A stretch of 64,000 nucleotides of DNA from Lamellibrachia satsuma. Its lineage: Eukaryota > Annelida > Polychaeta > Sabellida > Siboglinidae. The notes below the pieces were generated by a model. It worked only from the letters and a program-made list of their open reading frames with translations. It had not been told where the DNA came from and did no database searches. The stretch spans positions 2,416,501-2,480,500 of the forward strand of contig BSQZ01000080.1 in assembly GCA_033239005.1 (NCBI GenBank), in the 5' to 3' direction. Both the position numbers and the translations under genes were made by a program. Of the stretch, positions 9,731 through 20,686 are shown piece by piece (within the stretch, counting starts at the first letter, position 1; every line of letters begins with the position of its first letter).

Positions 9731-9856
9731 TTTTTCTATAGCGCTAATTCCCGCATGGCGGATCGATGTGCTGTACAAGAAATATAATAAATGTATATTA
9801 ATAAATATAAATAGATAAACTGTAACTTATTAAAAATATCTATATATCTATATATG

Positions 9857-10165
9857 AACACTGGTTTTAAGACGTTCAATACTAAAAGAGGAATGTAAAT
9901 TATATAAATTATATAAATAAAATTAAACTTTGGTTTTAAGACTTACAATGCTAAACCTTTGTATGTAAATTATATAAATTAATTTTAAACAAATTAAACA
10001 CTGGTTTAAAGACGTACATTAATATGGAAATTATGTAAACTAATATAAAAAAAAAAAAAATACTGTACCAAAAATGTGTATGTAAATTATATAAACTAAA
10101 CTAAACTAATACTGTACTAACCATTTTTTATGTAAACTATATAAATTAATATAAAAACTAAACAC
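9857..10165 (-). repeat. Imperfect ~70-bp repeats in the LINE 3' UTR
   Basis: AACACTGGTTTTAAGACG at 9857 recurs in altered form at 9926 and 9997 (spacing 69 and 71), each followed by a TGTAAATTATATAAATT-like stretch. Related ATGTAAAxTATATAAA stretches continue at about 10080 and 10130. These are diverged internal repeats of the 3' UTR. Confidence 0.6.
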
Positions 10166-10233
10166 TAATTAAAATGTATATAACACTAAAAAGAAATTAT
10201 AAAGCAATGTCCATCATTTCAAAACAATTTAAA

Positions 10234-12783
10234 TTAATTAAAATGTCTAATAAAAAGATATGTCTTTAAACACTTTCTAAACACAGAAAGTGTCCTCGAT
10301 GCACGAATGTTCACAGGTAATTCATTCCATAGTCGTGGTGCTGCTGCGCCAAATGCCGAATCGCCAATACACTTCTTTGTTATTCCTTGGTGCAGTGTTG
10401 GCGCATAGTTCTGGCGTAGGCGTCCGTCACGTTTTCGTGGTTGAACAAGTTCTGCAAGATAAGACGGCGCCAAACCATTGATGCATTTATAAGTCATTAC
10501 CAACATCTTGAAGGCGATTCGGCTCTCAACCGGCAGCCAATGCAGCTCCTTCAACACTGGTGTGATGTGGTCGTGTTTACTGGTGCGTGTTATTAGCCTG
10601 GCTGCATTGTTCTGGACACGCTGTAACCGGGCTGTCTGTGATAATGGTATGTTATGCAAGAGGGAGTTACAGTAGTCCAGGCGAGAGGTGACGAGTGCAT
10701 TGACAGCACTTTTCGCGGCTTCAGTTGTTAAATAGTGCCGTATTGATGACAGTCTGTACAGATGGTAGTTACATGCGGCACACACAGCAGTCACATGATC
10801 TGTCATCGTCAGATGTTGATCCATGTGAACTCCCAAATTCCTTATGCGATCTGATGGTGAAACCGTATCGTCTCCGATTCTCAAGGAGCAGCCTCCGTAC
10901 ATCCTGAGATGATGTTTTGATGTAAAGATCATCATCTTTGTTTTTTCGTCGTTTAGTTTCAGCATGCGCAGCGCCATCCATTGTCTGGCTTCCCCAATAC
11001 AATTTTCGAGCCGCCTCGCAGTTTTCACTTGGTCGCCTGATGTAGCGGGATTGTACGACGCATATAGTTGAATGTCGTCGGCATACTTATGGTATTTTAT
11101 GCCATGTCTTTTGAATATCCGCTGCAATGGGGTGGTGTATAGAGTGAACATAACTGGCCCAAGGACCGAGCCCTGTGGCACACCACTCTGTAGCGGAATA
11201 GTCGCGGATGTTTTTGAGTCTATCTTGACACAGTGGGTGCGGTCTTCCAAGTACGTCCGGAACCATGATAACGCTATTCCACACACACCGTATTCGTCGT
11301 GCAGTAGTGTCAGCAAATGTTCATGGTCAATCGTGTCAAATGCATTTGATAAGTCCAGCATGACAAACAGCATTGCACGATTCTTGTCGAGTACACTAGC
11401 AATGTCATGCTGAACACGCAGTAGAGCTGTTTCTGTACTGTGAGGCATCTTATATGCCGATTGGTATTCTTCTTGCAGCCCATTCAAGGTGAGATGGTCA
11501 AGCAAACGACGAACTGCCACTTTCTCCAAGACTTTGCCGACGAATGCTATATTTGACACTGGTCTGTAGTTCTTTAACATGTCTTTGTCGAGAGTGTCGG
11601 ATTTCAGAAGTGGTTTTACTATTGCTGTTCTCAACGTGATCGGAAAGAGTCCTTGCTTAAAGCTGTTATTCACTATAGCCACCAGATAAGGAATGTGCAC
11701 ACCAACTGTTTTCTTCAACAGATCAGTGGGGCAAGAGTCCAGGCTGCATGTCTTTGATGGGCATAGGCTGATGATGTTCTTCATTTCCTCTTCACTAGTA
11801 GGTAGCAGTCGATTGAGTTCGTTCGACAAACGTTGGCTTTGGCTGCCAGAGTCAATAGCACAACAAGAATACTCTTCATCATTGGTCAGCTTTGTGTGTA
11901 TCTGTATTCTAATTCCTTGTGTTTTCTCTGCAAAGTAGGTTGCGAAGTCATTGCACAGTGTTTCAGTGTTACTGGATTGTGGAAGAATTATTCCCGGTGG
12001 CTTTACCACAGTGTTAACCACACGAAAGCATGTTCGCTGGTCAAGTGATGACAACACTGACTCGTAGTGAGCACGCTTCGCTCGCTTGATCATGTTGTTG
12101 ACCGCTGTTCGATGCTCAACAAAAATCTGGCGATGCACCTCGAGTTTCGTTGTTCTCCATCTCTTCTCGTTTGCACGTCTTAATGCCCTGGCTTGATGGA
12201 TGTCGTCATTGTACCACGGTTCCTTGCGTCGGCAAGCTTTCATTCTCACAGTAACTGGGGCATGCAAGTTAATAGTGGATAAGACTGCATGCTCGTACTG
12301 GCCGACCATGGTATTCACATCTAGAGTAGTATCTATTGATGCAAGACGCGAAGAAAGGTCAGTTTCGAGGCGAACCAGATCAAGTCCGCGAAAATCATGC
12401 AGCTGTTTCACGGCACGAGCAGACACTGGGCTAGCAGACGACAGACGGAAAACGACACTGTAGTGATCTGATATGCTGCTGGGGTACGCTGTAGTTGACG
12501 ACACGATTGAACTGGATGAGCGTGTTATCACCAAGTCTAGCATGTGTCCCTTCATATGCGTGGGTTCTGTGACATGTTGTTTTAAGTTGTTTTCTGCTAA
12601 AATGTCATTCAATAACTTTACACCAGGCGCACTATTAAGTTCACAGTGAAGATTGAAGTCACCGACAATGAGGATGTCTTGCCGTGTAACAACTATTTCG
12701 TTTACGTACTTTGCGAATTCGTCAAGGAACGACTGTACGGAGGTGGTAGGTGGTCGGTAAATAATGATATATATATCTGCCAT
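10234..12783 (-). CDS. LINE ORF2: endonuclease (C-terminal half) and reverse transcriptase
   Basis: An uninterrupted 849-residue frame, first ATG at 12783. Upstream codons stay open to about 12878, so the start is only the first methionine of a 5'-truncated protein. Residues 1-115 are the C-terminal half of an apurinic-like endonuclease (IYRPP at 8-12, GDFN at 41-44, SDH at 105-107); the N-terminal catalytic residues are missing. Reverse transcriptase spans about 380-660: NYRPVSN (405-411), STETALL (449-455), LDLSNAFDTIDH with catalytic Asp477, GVPQGSVLGP (534-543) and YADD (567-570). The C-terminal part has RLDYCNSLL, RLQRVQNNAARLI and HWLPVESRIAFK, the usual ending of CR1/L2-like proteins. 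The enzyme nicks target DNA and copies its RNA in place. The complete RT frame suggests recent insertion, but lacking the 5' part and the endonuclease N-terminus, this copy should not move autonomously. Confidence 0.93.
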   Translation of the reverse strand: MADIYIIIYRPPTTSVQSFLDEFAKYVNEIVVTRQDILIVGDFNLHCELNSAPGVKLLNDILAENNLKQHVTEPTHMKGHMLDLVITRSSSSIVSSTTAYPSSISDHYSVVFRLSSASPVSARAVKQLHDFRGLDLVRLETDLSSRLASIDTTLDVNTMVGQYEHAVLSTINLHAPVTVRMKACRRKEPWYNDDIHQARALRRANEKRWRTTKLEVHRQIFVEHRTAVNNMIKRAKRAHYESVLSSLDQRTCFRVVNTVVKPPGIILPQSSNTETLCNDFATYFAEKTQGIRIQIHTKLTNDEEYSCCAIDSGSQSQRLSNELNRLLPTSEEEMKNIISLCPSKTCSLDSCPTDLLKKTVGVHIPYLVAIVNNSFKQGLFPITLRTAIVKPLLKSDTLDKDMLKNYRPVSNIAFVGKVLEKVAVRRLLDHLTLNGLQEEYQSAYKMPHSTETALLRVQHDIASVLDKNRAMLFVMLDLSNAFDTIDHEHLLTLLHDEYGVCGIALSWFRTYLEDRTHCVKIDSKTSATIPLQSGVPQGSVLGPVMFTLYTTPLQRIFKRHGIKYHKYADDIQLYASYNPATSGDQVKTARRLENCIGEARQWMALRMLKLNDEKTKMMIFTSKHHLRMYGGCSLRIGDDTVSPSDRIRNLGVHMDQHLTMTDHVTAVCAACNYHLYRLSSIRHYLTTEAAKSAVNALVTSRLDYCNSLLHNIPLSQTARLQRVQNNAARLITRTSKHDHITPVLKELHWLPVESRIAFKMLVMTYKCINGLAPSYLAELVQPRKRDGRLRQNYAPTLHQGITKKCIGDSAFGAAAPRLWNELPVNIRASRTLSVFRKCLKTYLFIRHFN

Positions 12784-13005
12784 AGGATGGGTTTCTGTCG
12801 TATGTGTACGAGCGACCGCAATCAGTAGACACCGACGATTGTGCCACAGAGGTAAATTCTCGGGCCCCTCCTCTTTCTTTTATATATATATATATATATA
12901 TAAAGAGGAGGGGCCCGAGAATTTACCTCTGTGGCACAGTCGTCGGTGTCTACCGATTGCGGTCGCTCGTACACATACGACAGAAACCCATCCTATGGCA
13001 GATAT
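12773..13005. repeat. Near-perfect palindrome at the LINE 5' end
   Basis: The left arm (12773-12880) is LINE coding sequence. The right arm (12902-13005) is its reverse complement with only two substitutions (at the CAATC(A/G)GT and GACGA(T/C)TGTG positions) and a 4-bp length difference next to the centre. The centre is a TA-dinucleotide run (12881-12902). Beyond ATATCTGCC / GGCAGATAT the arms diverge at once. A 105-bp stem of this kind would form a cruciform or hairpin. Arm substitutions argue against a simple single-read fold-back artefact. Confidence 0.93.
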
Positions 13006-13359
13006 CTGAAGTCCTACAGCTTCAGTCAGGACCCTCTGGTTAACAGTGTCAACAGCTTTTTCACTTGTTTATATCCGTCGTTAGTTGCTCCTTCACGCGC
13101 ATGTGCACACGTAGTCAGGTCAAAGTTCATGGTTGCATGCACAATGGGTCACACTTGACCGAGCACAAGTTAAGTCTTCGAATTGGGCTTACCCCAGTAA
13201 CTAGGTGGCGCTGACGTAGTTTACACGAACGATAATACATGCGCTTGCCGGTCTACGTGACGGTCTGTTTCGAAAGTCATTTCACAGGACGGTGCAACGG
13301 AGTAAAATATGTAACATAAAAATAAACTGTAGCACTGCACCTTTATAAAACGTAGTAGC
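13006..13359. other. Unassigned sequence, no gene seen
   Basis: Mixed-composition DNA with no sizeable frame or tandem repeat, between the palindrome and the SINE-like sequence. The left end of the SINE may extend into it. Confidence 0.5.
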
Positions 13360-13545
13360 TATTGTGTGCATGTTGATCACTCAGTTGTCAATTAGTACCT
13401 GGCTACAGAGAGCGAATGAATAGTCTTCGCGTAATTGCGTGGCTGAATGCTTCCCAGGGAAGTCGAAATGGCGTTGGAATGAACAGGTCTAACTGGTGAA
13501 GCGTAAAGCACTTTGAACAGTCCCGAGAACTGGATACCGTGCTGT
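13360..13545 (+). mobile_element. SINE-like sequence with tail feeding the 23-bp array
   Basis: Contains TGTTGATCACTCAGTTG, GGCTACAGAGAGCGAAT, GGCTGAATGCTTCCCAGGGA, CGTAAAGCACTTTGAACAGT and then ACTGGATACCGTGCTGTATA. The order and style match SINE bodies of marine invertebrates ending in a GCGCTATATAA-type tail. The 3' part aligns with the remnant at 5168-5252 and its end resembles the 3' end of the LINE at about 9731-9750 (minus). I see no convincing tRNA head with both A and B boxes, so the left boundary is uncertain. Confidence 0.6.
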
Positions 13546-16500
13546 ATAAGAACTGGATACCGTGTTGTATAAGGACTGGATACCGTGCTGTATAATAACT
13601 GGATACCGTGTTGTATAAGGACTGGATACCGTGCTGTATAAGGACTGGATACCGTGCTGTATAAGAACTAGATACCGTGCTGTATAAGGACTGGATACAG
13701 TGCTGTATAAGGACTGGATACCGTGCTGTATAAGGACTGGATACCGTGCTGTATAAGAACTAGATACCGTGCTGTATAAGGATTGGATACCGTGCTGTAT
13801 AAGAACTGGATACCGTGCTGTATAAGGACTGGATACCGTGCTGTATAAGAACTGGATACCGTGTTGTATAAGGACTGGATACCGTGCTGTATAAGAACTG
13901 GATACCGTGCTGTATAAGGACTGGATACCGTGCTGTATAAGAACTGGATACCGTGCTGTATAAGAACTGGATACCGTGCTGTATAAGGACTGGATACCGT
14001 GCTGTATAAGGACTGGATACCGTGCTGTATAAGAACTAGATACCGTGCTGTATAAGGACTGGATACCGTGCTGTATAAGAACTGGATACCGTGCTGTATA
14101 AGAACTAGATACCGTGCTGTATAAGGACTGGATACCGTGCTGTATAAGGACTGGATACCGTGTTGTATAAGGACTGGATACCGTGCTGTATAAGGACTGG
14201 ATACCGTGCTGTATAAGAACTGGATACCGTGCTGTATAAGGACTGGATACCGTGCTGTATAAGGACTGGATACCGTGCTGTATAAGAACTGGATACCGTG
14301 CTGTATAAGAACTGGATACCGTGCTGTATAAGAACTAGATACCGTGCTGTATAAGAACTAGATACCGTGAAGTATCAGAACTGGATACCGTGTAGTATAA
14401 GGACTGGATACCGTGCTGTATAAGGACTGGATACCGTGTTGTATAAGAACTGGATACAGTGCTGTATAAGGACTGGATACCGTGCTGTATAAGAACTGGA
14501 TACCGTGCTGTATAAGGACTGGATACCGTGCTGTATAAGAACTGGATACCGTGCTGTATAAGGACTGGATACCGTGTTGTATAAGGACTGGATACCTTGC
14601 TGTATAAGGACTGGATACCGTGCTGTATAAGGACTAGATATCGTGCTGTATAAGGACTGGATACCGTGCTGTATAAGGACTAGATATCGTGCTGTATAAG
14701 AACTGGATACCGTGCGCTATAAGGACTGGATACCGTGCTGTATAAGGATTGGATGTAGTGCTGTATCTGGACTGGATACCGTGCTGTATAAGGATTGGAT
14801 ACCGTGCTGTATAAGGACTGGATACCGTGCTGTATAAGGACTGGATATCGCGCTGTATCAGGACTGGATACCGTGCTGTATAAGGATTGGATACCGTGCT
14901 GTATAAGGACTGGATACCGTGCTGTGTAAGGACTGGATACCGTGCTGTATAAATACTGGATACCGTGCTGTATAAGGATTGGATACCGTGCTGTATAAGG
15001 ACTGGATACCGTGCTGTATAAGGATTGGATACCGTGCTGTATAAGGACTGGATACCGTGCTGTATAAGAACTGGATACCGTGCGCTATAAGGACTGGATA
15101 CCGTGTTGTATAAGGATTGGATGTCGTGCTGTATCTGGACTGGATACCGTGCTGTATAAGGATTGGATACCGTGCTGTATAAGGACTGGATACCGTGCTG
15201 TATAAGGACTGGATACCGTGATGTATAAGGACTGGATACCGTGCTGTATAAGGACTGGATACCGTGATGTATAAATACTAGATACCGTGCTGTATAAGGA
15301 CTGGATACCGTGCTGTGTAAGGACTAGATACCGTGCAGTATAAGGACGGTATACCGTGCTGTATAAGGACTAGATACCGTGCTGTATAAGGACTGTATAC
15401 CGTGCTGTATAAGGACTGGATACCGTGCAGTATAAGGACTGGATACCGTGCTGTATAAGGACTGGATACCGTGCTGTATAAGGACTGGATACCGTGCTGT
15501 ATAAGGACTGGATACATTGCTGTGTAAGGACTAGATACCGTGCAGTATAAGGACTGGATACCGTGCTGTATAAGGACTGGATACCGTGCTGTATAAGGAC
15601 TGGATACCTTGCTGTGTAAGGACTAGATACCGTGCAGTATAAGGACTGGATACCGTGCTGTATAAGGACTGGATACCGTGCGGTGTAAGGACTAGATACC
15701 AGACTGTATAAGGACTGGATACCGAGCTGTATAAGGACTGGATACCGTGCTGTATACGGACTGGATACCGTGCAGTATACGGACTGGATACCGTGCTGTA
15801 TAAGGACTGGATACCGTGATGTATAAGGACTGGATACCGTGCTGTATAAGGACTGGATACCGTGATGTATACGGACTGGATACCGTGCTGTGTAAGGACT
15901 AGATACCGTGCAGTATAAGGACTGGATACCGTGCTGTATAAGGACTGGATACCGTGCGGTGTAAGGACTATATACCGTGCTGAATATAAGAACTGGATAC
16001 CGTGCGGTGTAAGGACTAGATACCGTGCTGTATAAGGACTGGATACCGTGCTGTATAAGGACTGGATACCGTGCGGTGTAAGGACTATATACCGTGCTGT
16101 ATAAGAACTGGATACCGTGCGGTGTAAGGACTAGATACCGTGCTGTATAAGGACTGGATACCGAGCTGTATAAAGACTAGATACCGAGCTGTATAAGGAC
16201 TGGATACCGTGCTGTATAAAGACTAGATACCGTGCTGTATAAGGACTGGATACCGTGCAGTATACTGACTGGATACCGTGCTGTATAAGGACTGGATACC
16301 GTGATGTATACGGACTGGATACCGTGCTGTATAAGGACTGGATACCATGATGTATAAGGACTGGATACCGTGCTGTATAAAGACTAGATACCGTGCTGTA
16401 TAAGGACTGGATACCGTGCTGTATAAAGACTAGATACCGTGCTGTATAAGGACTGGATACCGTGCTGTATAAAGACTAGATACCGAGCTGTATAAGGACT

Positions 16501-16683
16501 GGATACCGTGCTGTATACGGACTGGATACCGTGCTGTATAAGGACTGGATACCGTGCTGTATAAGAACTAGATATCGTGCTTTATAAGGACTGGATACCG
16601 TGCTGTATAAGGATTGGATGCCGTGCTGTATAAGGACTAGATACCGAGCTGTATAAGGACTGGATACCGTGCTGTATAAGGAC
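13524..16683. repeat. 23-bp tandem array derived from a SINE tail (about 137 units)
   Basis: Unit of 23 bp: GGATACCGTGCTGTATAAGG plus ACT. Common variants are AAGAACTGG, AAGGATTGG and AAAGACTAG, plus CTGTGTAAGG, CAGTATAAGG and GATGTATAAGG forms in the second half. The first unit is the 3' tail of the SINE-like sequence at 13360-13545, so the array began as tail amplification. Variant types are zoned: GAACTGG dominates before 14600, GTGTAAGG and CAGTATA after 15300, AAAGACTAG after 16150. Since 23 is not a multiple of three, no long plus frame exists. Confidence 0.96.
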
Positions 16684-16743
16684 GTATCTTTATCTTTTTT
16701 TTTTACTCCGTACCAGATCAATTTGTTTCAGTATTTAAGCGGT

Positions 16744-18712
16744 GCACCATGCCACTTACAACACCCCTGTAATCAGAGGCCACCTTGCCACTTACAACAC
16801 CCCTGTCGTCAGATGCCACCTTGCCACTTACAACACTCCTGTCGTCAGAGGCCACCTTGCCACTTACCACACCCCTTTCGTCAGAGGCCACCTTGCCACT
16901 TACAACACCCCTGTCGTCAGAGGCCACCTTGCCACTTACAACACCCCTGTCGTCAGAGGCTACCTTGCCACTTACAACACCCCTGTCGTCAGAGGCCACC
17001 TTGCCATTTACAACACCATTGTCGTCAGAGGCCACCTTGCCACTTACAACACACCTGTCGTCAGAGGCCACCTTGCCACTTACAACACCATTGTCGTCAG
17101 AGGCCACCTTGCCACTTACAACACCATTGTCGTCAGAGACCACCTTGCCACTTACAACACCATTGTCGTCAGAGGCCACCTTTCCACTTACAACACCCCT
17201 GTCGTCAGAGGCCACCTTGCCACTTACAACACACCTGTCGTCAGAGTCCACATTGCCATTTACAACACCCCTGTCGTTAGAGGCCACCTTGCCACTTACA
17301 ACACCATTGTCGTCAGAGGCCACCTTTCCTCTTACAACACCCCTGTCGTCAGAGGCCACCTTGCCACTTACAACACCATTGTCGTCAGAGGCCACCTTGC
17401 CACTTACAACACCATTGTCGTCAGAGGCCACCTTGCCACTTACAACACCCCTGTCGTCAGATGCCACCTTGCCACTTACAACACTCCTGTCGTCAGAGGC
17501 CACCTTGCCACTTACCACACCCCTGTCGTCAGAGGCCACCTTGCCACTTACAACACACCTGTCGTCAGAGGCCACCTTGCCACTTACAACACCCCTGTCG
17601 TCAGATGCCACCTTGCCACTTACAACACCCCTGTCGTCAGAGGCCACCTTGCCACTTACAACACCCCTGTCGTCAGAGGCCACCTTGCCACTTACAACAC
17701 CCCTGTCGTCAGAGGCCACCTTGCCACTTACAACACCATTGTCGTCAGAGGCCACCTTGCCACTTACAACACACCTGTCGTCAGAGGCCACCTTGCCACT
17801 TACAACACCATTGTCGTCAGAGGCCACCTTGCCACTTACAACACCATTGTCGTCAGACGCCACCTTGCCACTTACAACACCATTGTCGTCAGAGGCCACC
17901 TTTCCACTTACAACACCCCTGTCGTCAGAGGCCACCTTGCCACTTACAACACACCTGTCGTCAGAGTCCACCTTGCCATTTACAACACCCCTGTCGTTAG
18001 AGGCCACCTTGCCACTTACAACACCATTGTCGTCAGAGGCCACCTTTCCACTTACAACACACCTGTCGTCAGAGGCCACCTTGCCACTTACAACACCATT
18101 GTCGTCAGAGGCCACCTTGCCACTTACAACACCATTGTCGTCAGAGGCCACCTTTCCACTTACAACACCCCTGTCGTCAGGGGCCACCTTGCCACTTACA
18201 ACACACCTGTCGTCAGAGGCCACCTTGCCATTTACCACACCCCTGTCGTCAGAGGCCACCTTGCCACTTACAACACCCCTGTCGTCAGAGGCCACCTTGC
18301 CACTTACAACACCATTGTCGTCAGAGGCCACCTTGCCACTTACAACACACCTGTCGTCAGAGGCCACCTTGCCATTTACAACACCCCTGTCGTCAGAGGC
18401 CACCTTGCCACTTACAACACCATTGTCGTCAGAGGCCACCTTGCCACTTACAACTGCCCTGTCGTCAGAGGCCACCTTGCCACTTACAACACCCCTGTCG
18501 TTAGAGGCCACCTTGCCACTTACAACACCCCTTTCGTCAGAGGCCACTTTTCCACTTACAACACCCCTGTCGTCAGAGGCCACCTTGTCACTTACAACAC
18601 CCCTGTCGTCAGAGGCCACCTTTCCACTTACAACACCCCTGTCGTCAAAGGCCACCTTGCCACTTACAACACCCTTATCGTCAGAGGCCACCTTGCCACT
18701 TACAACTGCCCC
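16744..18712. repeat. 36-bp tandem array (about 55 units)
   Basis: Unit of 36 bp containing GCCACCTTGCCACTTACAAC and CTGTCGTCAGAG, with main variants CACCCCTG, CACCATTG, CACACCTG and TTTCCA. Frames are open on both strands for 650 residues (HLATYNTPVVRG on plus, SGKVASDDRGVV on minus) because the period is a multiple of three. A block of roughly 18-20 units is duplicated inside it (see findings). No flanking gene structure supports expression as protein. Confidence 0.96.
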
Positions 18713-19513
18713 TGATAATCCACTTTCACACGAGAGGCCATTGCCCCGTTGTTTCCAATTTGGATAACTATAGAAGTCCTACCACTACCTGTCTTTTTGG
18801 GGGAAACTGGGCCCCCCCTCTCCACTCCTTCAGGTTCTGGATCCGCCCTTGTATTGTGTGTATTGCTAACAAATTGTGTCAGCCAATTTCCAATAAGCCA
18901 ACAACAGATTATCTTTGAGTCAAAACAATTACCCCACCTAGCGGGTCATGCAGAGGTAAAGTGAACTGTTTGAACAAACATTCATTATGATTGACATCGA
19001 AACATAGATAAAAAGGCGATGTTTCGAGCGGTGGGAAATAACAACATGAAACACGTAGCTGTTTGTATATTTAATTGATTATCTATATTTACTTCGTGCA
19101 ATACCCCATAACTAGCAACGGGTCACCCCATATGCCCTCTGTCATCCCCACATAAAGGCGGTTTACACATTAATAAATAAATAATCGTTGGAGTTTTGTC
19201 CACTTTCCATCTGGTTTATCTGCGTTTGATGGCAATCTTGTTAAATATTTGTGTGTTTATTAAAGCCACTAATTTATTCCTGAATGGACGAGTCACTTCT
19301 TAAAACAGCGTATAACATGCTTAGTTCACACATTGATAAAAGGTGGCAGCACCGAATGTGAAGAAGGCAGTTTTCTACTAAAATGAACTCCTACATGTAA
19401 CGCCTGTCGTACAACTGATCTCATTGCAGTGTGCTACGTCCACATATATACTGTACTGCTTAATGATAACCTTAGCGGGGGAAATAAATTCTTCAACGAC
19501 TCAAAGACTAATA
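18713..19513. other. No gene seen; possible transposon end at 18795-18850
   Basis: A/T-rich sequence without long frames. At 18795-18850 the minus strand reads AAGGGCGGATCCAGAACC and then a G-rich run, a motif style I associate with ends of dispersed DNA transposons. No partner end or target duplication was found, so this is only a hint. Confidence 0.4.
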
Positions 19514-20040
19514 AGGGGCCTTCCAAAAATTACTTCACGTACAGGGGGTGAGGTGTCCGGGCAAGCGTTACGGAGTTACATGGGTGTGGTGTGTGTCCGG
19601 GCAAGCGTTACGGAGAGTTACATGGGTGTGGCGGGTGTCCGGGCAAGCGTTACGGAGAGTTACATTGGTGTGGCGGGTGTCCGGGCAAGCGTTACGGAGC
19701 GTTACATTGGTGTGGCGGGTGTCCGGGCAAGCGTTACGGAGCGTTACATTTGTGTGGCGGGTGTCCGGGCAAGTATTACGGAGCGTTACATGGGTGTGGC
19801 GGGGGTCCGGGTAAGCGTTACGGAGCGTGACATGGGTATGGCGGGTGTCTGGGCAAGCGTTACGGAGCGTTACATGGGTGTGGCGGGTGTCTGGGCAAGC
19901 GTTACGCAGCGTTACATGGGATGGCGGGTGTCCGGGCAAGCGTTACGGAGCGTTACATGGGTGTGGCGGGTGTCCGGGCAAGCGTTACGGAGCGTTACAT
20001 GGGGAGGCGGGTGTCTGGCAGATCGTTACATTCGTTATTA
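19514..20040. mobile_element. DNA-transposon end relic containing a 42-bp array
   Basis: Begins AGGGGCCTTCCAAAAATTAC followed by TTCACGTACAGGGGGTG. The reverse complement of 21462-21488 (AGGGGTTATCCATATAGTAC...) matches this start at about 20 of 27 positions, so the motif is a terminal or dispersed element end present in both orientations. The interior is the 42-bp array, and it ends with GGTGTCTGGCAGATCGTTAC. The family cannot be named from this sequence. Confidence 0.5.
19550..20020. repeat. 42-bp tandem array (about 11 units)
   Basis: Unit of 42 bp: GGTGTCCGGGCAAGCGTTAC, GGAGCGTTACATGGGTGTGG and two more bases; the first unit is 40 bp. Frames are open (VSGQALRSVTWVWR) only because 42 is a multiple of three. 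The unit resembles the motif GGTGTGTGTTACAGGGCTAC at 21392, part of the related relic. Confidence 0.93.
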
Positions 20041-20432
20041 AGTTTTTTTGCTCGTCTAGCTGTCGATATCAAAATGATAGCGTAGATTGCAATGCCAGTG
20101 TTGGAGTATGTTTAAGCTGAATTCCAACGTGAAAGAAAAGCGGACTTTGCCATACATTAGTGAAGTCCGTAGTGGCGCACGAGAAGCCTGCAAACTTCTT
20201 ATGTCAACAAAAAGCTCTACAAACTACCAGCCTGTTCCATCCCAATCCTGGAAAAACGTCTCCGAGGGCTCAAGTGCGCACACGTTGAGTTGGAGTGACT
20301 TGGTGAGGAGGACGTCAACATTCACTGCACTCCCCAAACAGCCCTGGCGTCTGGGACACCAATAATCCCATTGGGAAGCACTATGAAACCTTGGGAGGAT
20401 GTCTAGTGTAGGCGCATACGCGTGTTTCTTTC
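20041..20432. other. No gene seen
   Basis: Mixed-composition sequence with a short 92-codon plus frame (20087-20365) that resembles no family I know and has no supporting context. Confidence 0.5.
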
Positions 20433-20546
20433 ATGAATCCGAGTCACGAGTGTATCAGTACAGAGAAGAACTCCCAAGGGCTTCACTACATGACTCCGAG
20501 TCACGAGTGTACCAGTACAGAGAAGAACTCCCAAGAGTTTCACTAC
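20433..20546. repeat. 57-bp direct duplication (2 copies)
   Basis: Both copies run from ATGA(A/C)TCCGAGTCACGAGTG to CTTCACTAC or TTTCACTAC, with only a few substitutions. This is a young two-copy tandem duplication. Confidence 0.93.
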
Positions 20547-20686
20547 ATGTATCATTACATATATTAAATGAACATTAACGCGAACATTTGACTTATTGTT
20601 AGTTATAAAGACCTATATACTAGGCAAATAATCTCCAAAAATGACAGCAGGGGTACCTAAATGTTACAAGCTGTCACCCATGCCAG

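Larger units (their letters stand above)
9711..12880 (-). mobile_element. 5'-truncated non-LTR retrotransposon (CR1/L2-like LINE)
   Basis: On the minus strand the element contains the C-terminal half of the endonuclease, a complete reverse transcriptase and C-terminal domain (10234-12783), an A/T-rich 3' UTR of about 500 bp, and a 3' end reading AATTAGCGCTATAGAAAAAT followed by a TTA microsatellite (9711-9730). A terminus followed by a short simple repeat, rather than poly(A), is usual for this group. The 5' end stops within the endonuclease coding region near 12880, at a TA-dinucleotide run that forms the centre of an inverted duplication. Clade assignment rests on motif style, not on a tree. 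Confidence 0.88.

Noticed and set aside
12764..13043. Short plus frames across the palindrome
   Set aside because: They are the inverted copy of the LINE endonuclease region and have no independent coding support.
13360..13545. tRNA gene at the head of the SINE-like sequence
   Set aside because: No cloverleaf, A box or B box could be traced with confidence.
16718..18767. Three open frames of about 660 residues over the 36-bp array, both strands
   Set aside because: Same effect of a period divisible by three. No non-repeat coding sequence is attached.
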